Source: JBBRMW01 sp965246845
Lineage (GTDB): Bacteria; Chloroflexota; Anaerolineae; Aggregatilineales; UBA2796
Reading direction: 5' to 3'
Assembly (NCBI GenBank): GCA_965246845.1
Contig: CBDFFR010000012.1
Coordinates: forward strand, 496,001-560,000
DNA length: 64,000 nucleotides
Shown here: piece by piece, positions 9,023 through 17,467 of the stretch
How the letters are laid out: the number at the start of each line of letters is the position of its first letter
Position numbering within the stretch: position 1 is the first letter of the stretch
Program-made: the position numbers and the translations under genes
Notes under the pieces: generated by a model
Seen by the model: the letters and a program-made list of their open reading frames with translations, nothing else
What the model was told of the DNA's origin: nothing
Database searches by the model: none

Positions 9023-10246
9023 ATGCGCGGAATGCGTTTTGTGCTGCTCTGTATGGCTCTGGTTACTCTATTCAAATTTCCGGCAACTGCCCACGCAACG
9101 AAAGCACTCGACGCGAAAGGACCCTGGCTGCTCTTTCAATCCACAAAAAGCGGCGATGCGAATGATCGGTTAACCGATTTATGGGTCACAAATCTGGATG
9201 GATCAGGCAGGGCGCAGATTGCGAAGGGAGCGCATATCAGCAACCTGACGATTGCCAACGTGGGCGGCTACTTCGCCTATATTGCGAGCGGGAACAATAA
9301 CGGAGTCGCGACCAAACCCGTATTGAATGTTTTGCAGCTTCCACGCACCACATCGCAGTTTCAACTCTCACTCACGAAGGCAGCGACTGAACCCACGTTC
9401 AAGCCGGAAGGTCCTGCGCTGAATGCGGAGCAAATCTTCGCGATTACCGTGCTGACTAGCCTCGCGTGGTCGCCTGATGGTACGACACTCGCTTTCATCG
9501 GCGCGCAGAACGGTACGAGCGCCGACCTCTATACCTTTTCGACGAAGACCAAAAACGTCGCGCGGCTCACGGATGGTCCCTCACAGGCGAACCGTCCTAG
9601 CTGGTCGCCGGATGGAAAACACATCGTCCACATCGGCGTGAACGGCTTCGGCACAGGCGCGGGTTACAATGTGGAGGGCGTATGGGCGGCACGCGCCGAT
9701 AACTCTAGCGTCAAAGCACTTTACAAGCCGAGCCTTCCCTATACGGGCGACGAGGTAATCATCGGGTGGAAGGACCCGCAAACGTTTGTCACCTATACGT
9801 GGACGGCAGATATAGGACCCGTGCAGCTACGCACCTACAATATCATTAACGGTGAGTCGCAAATGCTACGGGAGAAACGGTTCGATGAGGCAGTTTTCAA
9901 TCTGAAATCCGGTCGCGTCCTGATCGTCATCGACCAGCAACCGAGCAAAGGTATTTTCCTGCTGGATGGCGTTTCCGAGCCGAAGTTGATTAGCGCAGAC
10001 AGCGGGCAGAATATCGAAGCTGCACTCGGAACCAGCGGCTTCGTGATCAACCATGACAGTTATGTTACTGAAAATGGAGATGTACGCGACCTACCCTGCG
10101 ACAATCCGCAGGTCTCAACGGATGGGCAGCACTGGGTATGGCTGGATGTCGACTACCTTATGGTCGGTGGACCGCTCTGCTCCCACCCAGTTAGGCTCTT
10201 ACCGCGTGAAGACGCCAAAGGAAATATCCCCTCGTGGGTGCAGTAG
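9023..10246 (+). CDS. Secreted TolB/PD40-type beta-propeller protein
   Basis: The 407-residue product has a Sec signal peptide (MRGMRFVLLCMALVTLF ... ATAHA). It then has propeller blades of the PD40 kind: LTSLAWSPDGTTLAFIG, later RPSWSPDGKHIVHIG, with DLYTFSTKTKNVARLTDG between them. Such proteins are periplasmic or extracellular protein-binding propellers; no enzyme residues are evident. I chose the ATG at 9023 because AGGAAGG lies 6-12 bases upstream and the signal peptide then begins properly; the open frame extends to 8984. The gene stands alone and its stop codon abuts the IS6-derived element. The weakly conserved C-terminal half may form further blades. Confidence 0.8.
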   Translation: MRGMRFVLLCMALVTLFKFPATAHATKALDAKGPWLLFQSTKSGDANDRLTDLWVTNLDGSGRAQIAKGAHISNLTIANVGGYFAYIASGNNNGVATKPVLNVLQLPRTTSQFQLSLTKAATEPTFKPEGPALNAEQIFAITVLTSLAWSPDGTTLAFIGAQNGTSADLYTFSTKTKNVARLTDGPSQANRPSWSPDGKHIVHIGVNGFGTGAGYNVEGVWAARADNSSVKALYKPSLPYTGDEVIIGWKDPQTFVTYTWTADIGPVQLRTYNIINGESQMLREKRFDEAVFNLKSGRVLIVIDQQPSKGIFLLDGVSEPKLISADSGQNIEAALGTSGFVINHDSYVTENGDVRDLPCDNPQVSTDGQHWVWLDVDYLMVGGPLCSHPVRLLPREDAKGNIPSWVQ

Positions 10247-10248
10247 AC

Positions 10249-10725
10249 GGCTCTGTCGCAAAAAGGCAAACAGTTTGGAAAAGAGACAGATGAAGGCAGG
10301 AAATTGAAAAGTTAGGCGGGGATACCGAACAGGCCATTGATCAGGTGAACTTGGGCCAGAATGTCGCCCTTTTCCGCTCCTTTCATCAGTCCTTTGCGAA
10401 TCATGTTCAACGTCTCGTAGCCAGCCAGTGTGCGCCTAGCGGTCTCGAAGGAAAAGAAACCCAGACCAGGCCTGGTGCGCCGTTTGATGAAGCGGTGGTC
10501 TTGCTCAATCCAATCGACCTTCAGCCCGCGCTCCAGCATGAGCTCTTCCAAATCCCGATAGCTCAAGCTATAGCGCAAATACCAGCGGATACACAACACA
10601 ATGATCTCGGCCTGAAAATGGCGCCAATTGAAAACGGTTGGGCTTTTGATGGTCGTGTCCGCCTTGGCTGTTTTTGAGTCGCTGATCTGACTTTAGCCAA
10701 CCTCAACACTTTTTGCGACACAGCC
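10249..10725 (-). mobile_element. Internally deleted IS6-family element
   Basis: The ends GGCTCTGTCGCAAAAAG (10249-10265) and the complement of GGCTGTGTCGCAAAAAG (10709-10725) match at 16 of 17 bases and resemble IS6/IS26 ends. The unit is only 477 bp against roughly 800 bp for a full element, because the middle of the transposase gene has been lost. No 8-bp target duplication is visible. Confidence 0.75.
10312..10680 (-). pseudogene. IS6-family transposase with internal deletion
   Basis: The frame joins the N-terminus (FNWRHFQAEIIVLCIRWYLRYSLSYRDLEELMLERGLKVD) directly to the C-terminus (EQDHRFIKRRTRPGLGFFSFETARRTLAGYE). The stretch with the first two catalytic Asp residues is absent, so the protein cannot catalyse transposition. 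The reading frame is otherwise clean, suggesting a single deletion. Because both ends remain, the unit could still be moved by an intact IS6 transposase elsewhere. Confidence 0.8.
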
Positions 10726-10888
10726 GTCTTATGTGGTACGCTATTCCCGCGTTACAGACGTAGCGGATGGGTTGCTCATCCCCGGCTGCAAGCACGGATA
10801 GCGACACGCCTCACCGCAAGTTTTCAATACTTCTTGCTTGGTGAAAAATCATTATCCGGCATGTGAAAATATTTTTCGGGAGTTAAAA

Positions 10889-12001
10889 ATGTCGAACTCT
10901 GCATTGAACAAAATGACCCGTCGCCAGTTCTTTGGTGTAAGCGCGCTCGGTGCAGCGGCAATCGCCGCCGCCAGCTACAACATCCCAGCATTCGCTCTTC
11001 AGGGAAAAAAGCCGAAAATTGGGCTTGTCATGAAATCTTTGGCGAACGAATTTTTCCAGCAGATGGATAAGGGCGCGAAAGATTACGCCGCGCAGCACAA
11101 GGATCAGTTCGATTTTGCGACAGTCGGCATGAAGGACGAACGGGATTTTGCTGCACAGGTGGACGCCGTAGAAAATTTCATCACCCAGAAATACGATATT
11201 ATCGTCGTCGCGCCCGCCGACTCGAAAGCAATGGTGACACCGCTCGCCAAAGCGATCAAGGCCGGGATCGTCGTGATCAATATCGACGTAGAACTGGATC
11301 AGGCGACAAAGAAAGCGGCGGGTATCGATCTCGCATTCTTTGGGCCGGATAACGCGAAAGGTATGAAACTGGCAGGCGATGCACTTGCGGCAAAGCTCGG
11401 TAAGGGCGGCAAGGTAGTCATCCTCGAAGGCAACCCGGAAGCCGACAATGCTACACAGCGTAAAAATGGTGCGCTCGCGGCGATCAAGGACGGTGGCCTG
11501 ACGCTTCTGGACTCCAAAACAGCGCACTGGGATACCGACGAAGCCAACACACTGATGACCAACTATCTCACACAATACCCGGATATTCAGGGCGTGATCT
11601 GCGCGAATGACTCAATGGTACTGGGCGCGGTCAAGGCGATTTCATCCGCAAACAAGGCGGACAAAATTTCCGTCGTTGGCTTCGACAATATCCCAGCGGC
11701 GCAGGCGCTCATTCGCCAGAACAAGCTGCTGGCCACGGTTGAGCAGTATGGCTCGTTCATGGCTGTGATTGGTATTCAGTATGGTCTGCGCACGATGGCG
11801 GGTGAGAAGTTCACCGGATGGGTACAGACGCCACTCCAGTTGATCACCAAGGACAATGTGGATCAACCGCTGCAACTACCCTCGCTCTCGACACCAGCAG
11901 CTACCATGTCCGCGACGATGGGGGGGACGACGGTCCCAGCTATGTCGGCCACCATGTCCGGGACGATGGCAGGCACGATGGCTCCAACTGCGGCCAAATA
12001 G
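10889..12001 (+). CDS. Sugar ABC transporter substrate-binding protein (ribose type)
   Basis: This 370-residue lipid-free binding protein starts with a twin-arginine signal (TRRQFFGVSALGAAAIAAA). It belongs to the periplasmic-binding-protein type I fold: KIGLVMKSLANEFFQQMDKGAK opens the first lobe, then DIIVVAPADSKAM, VVILEGNPEADNATQRKNG, and ICANDSMVLGAVKA with VVGFDNIPAA near the hinge. It delivers a sugar to the ATPase and permease encoded next. ATG 10889 is chosen because CGGGAG lies upstream and the Tat motif is then near the start. The last 35 residues are an unusual Ser/Thr/Met/Ala repeat (SATMGG, SATMSGTMAGTM), perhaps a spacer. The sugar cannot be told from sequence. Confidence 0.88.
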   Translation: MSNSALNKMTRRQFFGVSALGAAAIAAASYNIPAFALQGKKPKIGLVMKSLANEFFQQMDKGAKDYAAQHKDQFDFATVGMKDERDFAAQVDAVENFITQKYDIIVVAPADSKAMVTPLAKAIKAGIVVINIDVELDQATKKAAGIDLAFFGPDNAKGMKLAGDALAAKLGKGGKVVILEGNPEADNATQRKNGALAAIKDGGLTLLDSKTAHWDTDEANTLMTNYLTQYPDIQGVICANDSMVLGAVKAISSANKADKISVVGFDNIPAAQALIRQNKLLATVEQYGSFMAVIGIQYGLRTMAGEKFTGWVQTPLQLITKDNVDQPLQLPSLSTPAATMSATMGGTTVPAMSATMSGTMAGTMAPTAAK

Positions 12002-12019
12002 TTATCCGAAAATGGAAGG

Positions 12020-12051
12020 ATCGGGCGGTTGCACACAATGCGCCGCCCGAT
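12020..12051 (+). promoter_or_regulatory. RNA hairpin after the binding-protein gene
   Basis: ATCGGGCGG (12020-12028) pairs with CCGCCCGAT (12043-12051). No T-run follows and the ATPase gene starts 40 bases on. A stem here usually protects the binding-protein mRNA or partly terminates transcription, so more binding protein than transporter is made. Confidence 0.6.
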
Positions 12052-12091
12052 GGTTTAGTCAAGTTCCTTCCACTTAAAATATCAATTCATC

Positions 12092-13594
12092 TTGCAATCA
12101 CAACCTGTTCTTCTTGAATTCAAACACGTCACCAAACGCTTTCCCGGTGTGACGGCGCTCAATGCCGTCGATATAACCATCGAACGCGGCGGTGTGCATG
12201 TGCTGATCGGTGAAAATGGCGCGGGAAAGTCCAGCTTGGTGAAGCTACTCGCCGGGATTTATACGCCCGATGAAGGCGAGATTGTCTTTGATGGACAGCC
12301 GTACCGCCCGCAAACGCCCGTAGATGCCTTTCGTGCCGGGATTCGTGTGGTGCATCAGGAACTCAACTTATTGCCAAACCTCACGATTGCGGAAAATTTG
12401 CTGCTGGAGAGTCTGCCGCAGCAGGCTGGATTCGTGAATTACGGCGCAATGTATCAGCGTGCGCAATTGCTGCTCGAGGAAGTTGGGCTGGATATTTCGC
12501 CAAAGACGCGCGTCGAACAACTTGGTATCGCGCAAATGCAGCTGCTCGAAATTGCGAAGGCACTGTATTACGAAAGCAAGCTGCTCATTCTGGACGAACC
12601 AACCGCGACACTCACCACGCGGGAGATCGAACGACTATTCGTAATTATGAAGCAGTTGCGCACCAAAGGTGTGACGTTCATTTATATCTCGCACCGCCTG
12701 CACGAACTGCACGATATTGGGGATCGCGTGAGCGTGCTTCGGAACGGCCAGCATATCACCACGCGCCTGATTGCAGATGTAACACTGGACGAGCTGATCA
12801 AGCTGATGGTTGGGCGGGACATCGCAGACGAACATCACTTCCGGCCATATATTGTGGGCGCAGAACTCCTGCGCGTGGACGGCCTAAAACTGCACGCGAC
12901 CAGTACGCCGCTCTCGTTCGCGGTCCACGCGGGTGAAATTGTTGGAATCGCGGGGCTGGTCGGATCGGGGCGTACCGAAGCGATGCGCGCGATCTTTGGT
13001 GCGGATCGCAAGGCGGCGGGGACGATCAGCATCGACGGCCAACGGGTCACGATCGATTCCCCGCGCGATGCTGTAGAAGCCGGGTTGTGCCTATTGACAG
13101 AAGATCGCAAAACGCAGGGTCTTATGCTCGATTTGTCGATTAGTACAAACATTTCGATCACCAACTTGCGCAAGGTCTCGCGTGCAGGCTGGCTGAATTT
13201 CCGCACAGAAGCGAACGCCGCAGAAAAGCTGGTTCGCGATTTGCATGTGCGGACGCCTTCGATCGCGAAATTCGTTCGCTTTCTGTCCGGTGGCAATCAA
13301 CAAAAGGTTGTGCTGACCAAATGGTTGTTTCGCGGATCAAAGGTGCTGATTTTTGATGAACCGACGCGCGGGATCGATGTCGGTGCGCGGCAGGAGATTT
13401 ACGATCTGCTGTGGGAACTCGCGGCGGCAGGCAAGGCGATCCTCATGGTGTCGTCCGATCTGTCTGAATTGATCGGGATATGTCATCGGATTCTGGTGTT
13501 CTCCAATCATAAACTCGTGGGCGAAATCGAGCATTCAGCGTTCGATCAGGAGCGTATCCTTGCGCTCGCCTATCAGGAATATATTCAGGCATGA
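12092..13594 (+). CDS. Sugar ABC transporter ATPase, two nucleotide-binding domains
   Basis: The 500-residue cytoplasmic protein has the double-domain layout of RbsA/MglA. Domain 1 has Walker A GENGAGKSS (residues 39-47) and Walker B LLILDEPTA. Domain 2 has the degenerate loop GLVGSGRTEA of this family, the signature LSGGNQQKVVLTKWL and Walker B VLIFDEPTRGID. The start is probably TTG at 12092, since the conserved N-terminus begins at once and no ATG is available. The stop codon overlaps the permease start (ATGA, 13591-13594), so the two are translationally coupled. It energises uptake by the permease encoded next. Confidence 0.93.
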   Translation: MQSQPVLLEFKHVTKRFPGVTALNAVDITIERGGVHVLIGENGAGKSSLVKLLAGIYTPDEGEIVFDGQPYRPQTPVDAFRAGIRVVHQELNLLPNLTIAENLLLESLPQQAGFVNYGAMYQRAQLLLEEVGLDISPKTRVEQLGIAQMQLLEIAKALYYESKLLILDEPTATLTTREIERLFVIMKQLRTKGVTFIYISHRLHELHDIGDRVSVLRNGQHITTRLIADVTLDELIKLMVGRDIADEHHFRPYIVGAELLRVDGLKLHATSTPLSFAVHAGEIVGIAGLVGSGRTEAMRAIFGADRKAAGTISIDGQRVTIDSPRDAVEAGLCLLTEDRKTQGLMLDLSISTNISITNLRKVSRAGWLNFRTEANAAEKLVRDLHVRTPSIAKFVRFLSGGNQQKVVLTKWLFRGSKVLIFDEPTRGIDVGARQEIYDLLWELAAAGKAILMVSSDLSELIGICHRILVFSNHKLVGEIEHSAFDQERILALAYQEYIQA

Positions 13595-14628
13595 CGCAAT
13601 CCACCGACCTGTTACAGAACAGCGCAGCACGAACCGGCGTGTGGCGCAGGGGCATTCTGCGGTTTCTGATTCGGGATGCGGGCGTCGCGCTCGCGCTGAT
13701 CATCATCACCCTCGTGTTTTCGCTGACCGCGCCGTACTTCGCCACCGGGGAAAACTTTCTCAAGATTTTCGGCCAGATCGCGATCAATACTGTTCTGGCG
13801 GCGGGTATGACGTTCGCCATTCTGGTCGGCGGGATCGATCTGTCGGTCGGGTCTGTCCTCTCACTGGCGACGGTCGTGGGCGCAACGATCCTAACGAACA
13901 AGGACCTCGAAGCATCTCCGGCGCTGGCCGTGTTGCTGGCGCTTCTCGCGTGCATGGGCATTGGAGCGGCAGCGGGCTTCGTCAACGGCTTCGTTTCCGA
14001 ACGCTGGAAAATTCACTCGTTCATCGTCAGTCTGGGGATGTTGAATGTCGCCAGCGGACTTGCCCGGATCATCAGCGATAACCGCACGATCACCGGATTT
14101 CCGCAATCGTTTATCAACTTCGGCGATCTCATTATCGGCGGGATCATCCCCACGATTTTTCTGATCGCGGTCGTGATTATCTTCATCGGCTGGTTGATTC
14201 TGACGCGCACAGTGTTCGGGCGTATGATCTACGCGATTGGCACGAACGAGGAAGCGGTACGGCTGTCCGGCCACAATCCGGGAAGGTATAAGGTCGCGGC
14301 GTTCGTGATAGCAGGATTGACGGCGGGTATCGGCGGTATGGTGTACATGCTGCGTCTGAACATCGGCAGCCCAATCGCTGGGACCGGATATGAATTGACC
14401 GCAATTGCTGCCGTGATCATCGGTGGAACCAGTTTCAGCGGCGGCAAGGGATCGATTGTCGGGACGCTGATCGGCGCGTGCATCCTGCAAGTGCTGACGA
14501 CGGGATTGCAACTGCTCGGCGTCGGTGACAATTTCAAGCCCGTCGTGATTGGGACCGTCGTCGTGCTTGCGGTGATTCTAGATACGTATCGCGCGCGCGC
14601 CTTGCGCAATCTCGAACTGAGCAGTTAG
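13591..14628 (+). CDS. Sugar ABC transporter permease (RbsC-like)
   Basis: A 345-residue inner-membrane protein of the BPD_transp_2 family. About ten hydrophobic helices are visible. The family landmark GGIDLSVGSVLSLA lies at about 75-88, followed by NGFVSERWKIHSFIVSLGM and IAAVIIGGTSFSGGKGSIVGTLIGA near the end. It forms the channel for the sugar delivered by the upstream binding protein, driven by the preceding ATPase. The three genes form one operon (10889-14628). No sugar kinase or isomerase follows in this operon. Confidence 0.92.
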   Translation: MTQSTDLLQNSAARTGVWRRGILRFLIRDAGVALALIIITLVFSLTAPYFATGENFLKIFGQIAINTVLAAGMTFAILVGGIDLSVGSVLSLATVVGATILTNKDLEASPALAVLLALLACMGIGAAAGFVNGFVSERWKIHSFIVSLGMLNVASGLARIISDNRTITGFPQSFINFGDLIIGGIIPTIFLIAVVIIFIGWLILTRTVFGRMIYAIGTNEEAVRLSGHNPGRYKVAAFVIAGLTAGIGGMVYMLRLNIGSPIAGTGYELTAIAAVIIGGTSFSGGKGSIVGTLIGACILQVLTTGLQLLGVGDNFKPVVIGTVVVLAVILDTYRARALRNLELSS

Positions 14629-14648
14629 GAATGCCAATACTTGTCCCT

Positions 14649-14707
14649 ACTTGGCGCTATTCGCCCTTGATAAGTTCCGAAACGCAGCATGATTGGCGAG
14701 AGTATTG
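14649..14707. repeat. Solo right end of an IS4-type element
   Basis: These 59 bases match the right end of the IS4-type element at 2390-3812 with a few substitutions and a two-base gap, including the terminal repeat (TTGGCGAG.GTATTG). The rest of the element is gone. The remaining stretch 14708-14879 shows no gene. Confidence 0.8.
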
Positions 14708-14879
14708 ACATGTGTATGGGATAAATAATTTTTAACCGGAATTGGCTTGGGAGAATATGTTGCGTGAGGGTCCTGTCTTGGTTTTGTATCGTTACTCAGC
14801 CTTACATCCTTTCTCTCTGTTTCACAATCCACTCTTTTGCTACTGTCGGGTGGCTAAATTTTGCATTCAAATCAGGCAT

Positions 14880-15776
14880 TCAAATCTTGCTGTATTTCGC
14901 TCGATAGGCGCGTGGACTCAAGCCAAATTCAGCTTTGAACCGTCGCGCGAAATGATTAGGGTCGTCAAAGCCAACTTCTGCTCCGATGGCTGCAATCGGA
15001 CCATCTTTTACAATCAACAACCACGAAGCCCGTTTGAGCCGTTGCAGATTCAAATAGGCAATGGGCGTTTCACCTGTGTTCGCTCGAAACAGACGAATCA
15101 TATGTGTAGGCGTGATGTCGAAGCGACGGCTTAGTTCATCGAGTGTCCACGCCCGTTTTGGATTATCCTCAAGTGTTCGTTTTGCGTTCCAGACGATGGG
15201 CGATAAATTGTCATTGATCTGCTGCGACGAAAGCTGCTGCACACTCAGAAAACGAGCTAATTCACCAAGAAACATCAGCAAATGCCCGATCTGTATCGAG
15301 CGTACAAGATAAGGGTCCTGATCAGCATATTGGCGCAGCTCAAAAATATGCCTGCGGCAGCGCTTCATGACTGCATCATTCAGCGACACTGGCATCGCAC
15401 CCGGCTGGTTCAGCGACAATGCTGCCGAAGAAAGCAGGGGTGCAAGCGTCGGGTCGCGGTGTAACCAATGCAGTTCATTCTCCAGCAGTGTCGGATTGAT
15501 CGCACAAACATTGACGCCAAGTGCATGACAATCACTCATACCATGCCATGTGCCAGGCAGCATCATGACCATGTCACCCCGTTGCAGAGGGTGCGTACCA
15601 TGTGGTGTATGGTGCATTCCTGTGCCTTCAGTGATGATCATCAGTTCATAAAAATCATGATCATGTAACCGATGCTCATGCTCAATTTGGTGGCAATAAA
15701 TGAAGAACGGCGAGTCTTTTGAGAAGAAGAGATGGCGATGCAGTAGATGCTCGATAGTTGAAATCGTGTTCAGCAT
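14880..15776 (-). CDS. AraC-family transcription regulator
   Basis: The 298-residue protein has an N-terminal cupin-like sensor domain (HEHRLHDHDFYELMIITEG, metal/sugar-pocket type His pattern; GDMVMMLPGTWHG) and a C-terminal pair of helix-turn-helix motifs (about 200-298): WTLDELSRRFDITPTHMIRLF, then AIGAEVGFDDPNHFARRFKAEFG-type second motif and LSPRAYR. Such regulators bind a sugar in the cupin and activate a neighbouring catabolic operon. It is divergent from the binding-protein gene at 16033, so the 256-base gap probably holds both promoters and its operator. I cannot assign the inducer; the glycosidases downstream suggest a plant or algal sugar. Confidence 0.92.
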   Translation of the reverse strand: MLNTISTIEHLLHRHLFFSKDSPFFIYCHQIEHEHRLHDHDFYELMIITEGTGMHHTPHGTHPLQRGDMVMMLPGTWHGMSDCHALGVNVCAINPTLLENELHWLHRDPTLAPLLSSAALSLNQPGAMPVSLNDAVMKRCRRHIFELRQYADQDPYLVRSIQIGHLLMFLGELARFLSVQQLSSQQINDNLSPIVWNAKRTLEDNPKRAWTLDELSRRFDITPTHMIRLFRANTGETPIAYLNLQRLKRASWLLIVKDGPIAAIGAEVGFDDPNHFARRFKAEFGLSPRAYRAKYSKI

Positions 15777-16032
15777 GAAAGAAGTATCTCCAAAAACCGC
15801 TCAAAAGAACGGATGTCAATTTTGTGCTACTTCTCAAGTATACCTGCAAATTATTTCCTATCACCTCGAATCTTGTTGAATATACAATGATGACATCGAT
15901 GGCTAATGTGTCGCGAAACTCTTCAGCGGCGATTTAGGAGGCAGAACTCATTTTATAGGCCGCCATTAACCGCTACCGTAAACGTACAAGTTGTTAGCCC
16001 GCTCTGCTTGTTTTAGAAGGAGTGTGTTGTCC

Positions 16033-17337
16033 ATGTTTAAGACCAAAAAATCCCGCCTGGGCCTGAGCATCGTCCTCATGATCGCCACGTTGTGTCTCAC
16101 ATCTGTGCCATCTATTCATTCACATGCTGCGGATACCGTGACCTTGACTTTCTTCCACTGGAAGGGCGGTGATGCAGGTCCGACAATCGACGAGATCAAC
16201 AAGGCCTTTGAAGCGGCCAATCCAAATGTCAAAATCGAGTTTGAAAGTGCACCCACCGATCAATATGCCCAGATCCTCCCGACACGTCTGGCCGCGAATG
16301 ATGCCCCGGATATTCTGGGCGTATTTCCTGGGCAGAAATTGCGTTTGCTCTCCGATTCGGGCTATCTCATGGACCTGTCCGATCAGGCGTGGGTTTCACG
16401 CATCAACGCAGGTGCCAAAAGTTCCGTCATGAACAATGGAAAAGTGTACGCCTTGCCGCTCGACCAAAATGTGATTGGCGTCGTCTACAACAAGAAGATT
16501 TTTAAGGATGTGGGTCTCAGCGTACCCACAACTTGGGAAGCATTCCTCAAAGCGTGCGACACGCTTAAAGCGAAGAGCGTGATCCCCGTTGCGCTTGGGA
16601 ACAAGGATCAGTGGGTTTCTCAGTTGATACCGTATGCGATGGCTCCATCCGCAATCTACAGCGGCAACCCCGATTTCGATGTGCAGGTCAGCGCTGGAAA
16701 GGCGAGTTTCGGAAAATCTGCCTGGACAACGATGATGGCTGACTACCTGGATATGAACTCCAAAGGCTATTTCAATGCTGGCGTCCTCGGCACAACCTAC
16801 GACCAGACAGTGCAACTGATAGCGACTGGCAAGGCTGCTATGGTCGTTAATGGCAACTGGATTATCGCCCCGATCCGTGCTGCCGCGCCTGATCTCGATT
16901 TGGGCATGTTCGCGCTGCCCTACAGCAAACTCAGCAATGGAACGGTATGGGTCCCCGGAGCGGTCGGCGCAACTATCGGCGCTTCGGCAACGACCAAACA
17001 CCCCAACGAGGTAAAAGCGTTCATCGCCTTTTGGGCGCAGCAAGACAGTTCTGCTAAGTGGCTGGTCGCAGCGGGAGCATTACCCGTGCTGAACGACGTG
17101 ACACCGAAAATCGACCCGGCTGCTGCCGAAATGATCCCGGCGCTCAACAAGGGTTCCTACCCGTTCCTCGATCAGAACTGGCCGCAAGGTGTTCAGGAGA
17201 CGATGACGAAGGACATTCAAGGCGTCTTCAGCCAGCAAATTACCACGGAGCAGATGTTGAAGGATATGGACAGCGTGTGGCAGGCTGCCATCGCTCAAAA
17301 ATCGGCTGCTACAGCAGTGGCAACAGCCAGCAAATAG
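16033..17337 (+). CDS. Sugar ABC transporter substrate-binding protein (CUT1 type)
   Basis: A 434-residue extracellular solute-binding protein family 1 member. A Sec signal peptide (MFKTKKSRLGLSIVLMIATL ... SHAADT) precedes VTLTFFHWKGGDAGPTIDEINKAFE-type N-terminal sequence. YALPLDQNVIGVVYNKKIFKDVGL and TTWEAFLKACDTL are typical of oligosaccharide binders. AGAAGGAG lies ten bases before ATG 16033, which fixes the start; the open frame to 15991 is not needed. It is the first gene of the hydrolase locus and presumably binds the oligosaccharide released outside the cell. The low-complexity tail AATAVATASK is short. Confidence 0.9.
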   Translation: MFKTKKSRLGLSIVLMIATLCLTSVPSIHSHAADTVTLTFFHWKGGDAGPTIDEINKAFEAANPNVKIEFESAPTDQYAQILPTRLAANDAPDILGVFPGQKLRLLSDSGYLMDLSDQAWVSRINAGAKSSVMNNGKVYALPLDQNVIGVVYNKKIFKDVGLSVPTTWEAFLKACDTLKAKSVIPVALGNKDQWVSQLIPYAMAPSAIYSGNPDFDVQVSAGKASFGKSAWTTMMADYLDMNSKGYFNAGVLGTTYDQTVQLIATGKAAMVVNGNWIIAPIRAAAPDLDLGMFALPYSKLSNGTVWVPGAVGATIGASATTKHPNEVKAFIAFWAQQDSSAKWLVAAGALPVLNDVTPKIDPAAAEMIPALNKGSYPFLDQNWPQGVQETMTKDIQGVFSQQITTEQMLKDMDSVWQAAIAQKSAATAVATASK

Positions 17338-17377
17338 GACCGGAACGTCTGATTTGCCTGGTTCTGGTTGCAAGCAG

Positions 17378-17410
17378 GGTATGAACGGGTGCGCGTCGCC
17401 CGTTCATACC
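17378..17410 (+). promoter_or_regulatory. Strong RNA hairpin between binding-protein and permease genes
   Basis: Twelve bases, GGTATGAACGGG (17378-17389), pair perfectly with CCCGTTCATACC (17399-17410) across a nine-base loop. There is no T-run, so it is more likely an mRNA-stabilising or partial-termination element than a full terminator. Confidence 0.75.
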
Positions 17411-17467
17411 ATGAAATCTATTGAGCGAAGCTTGTTCGGCATAGAAATCGGGTTTAAACGTAAACGC

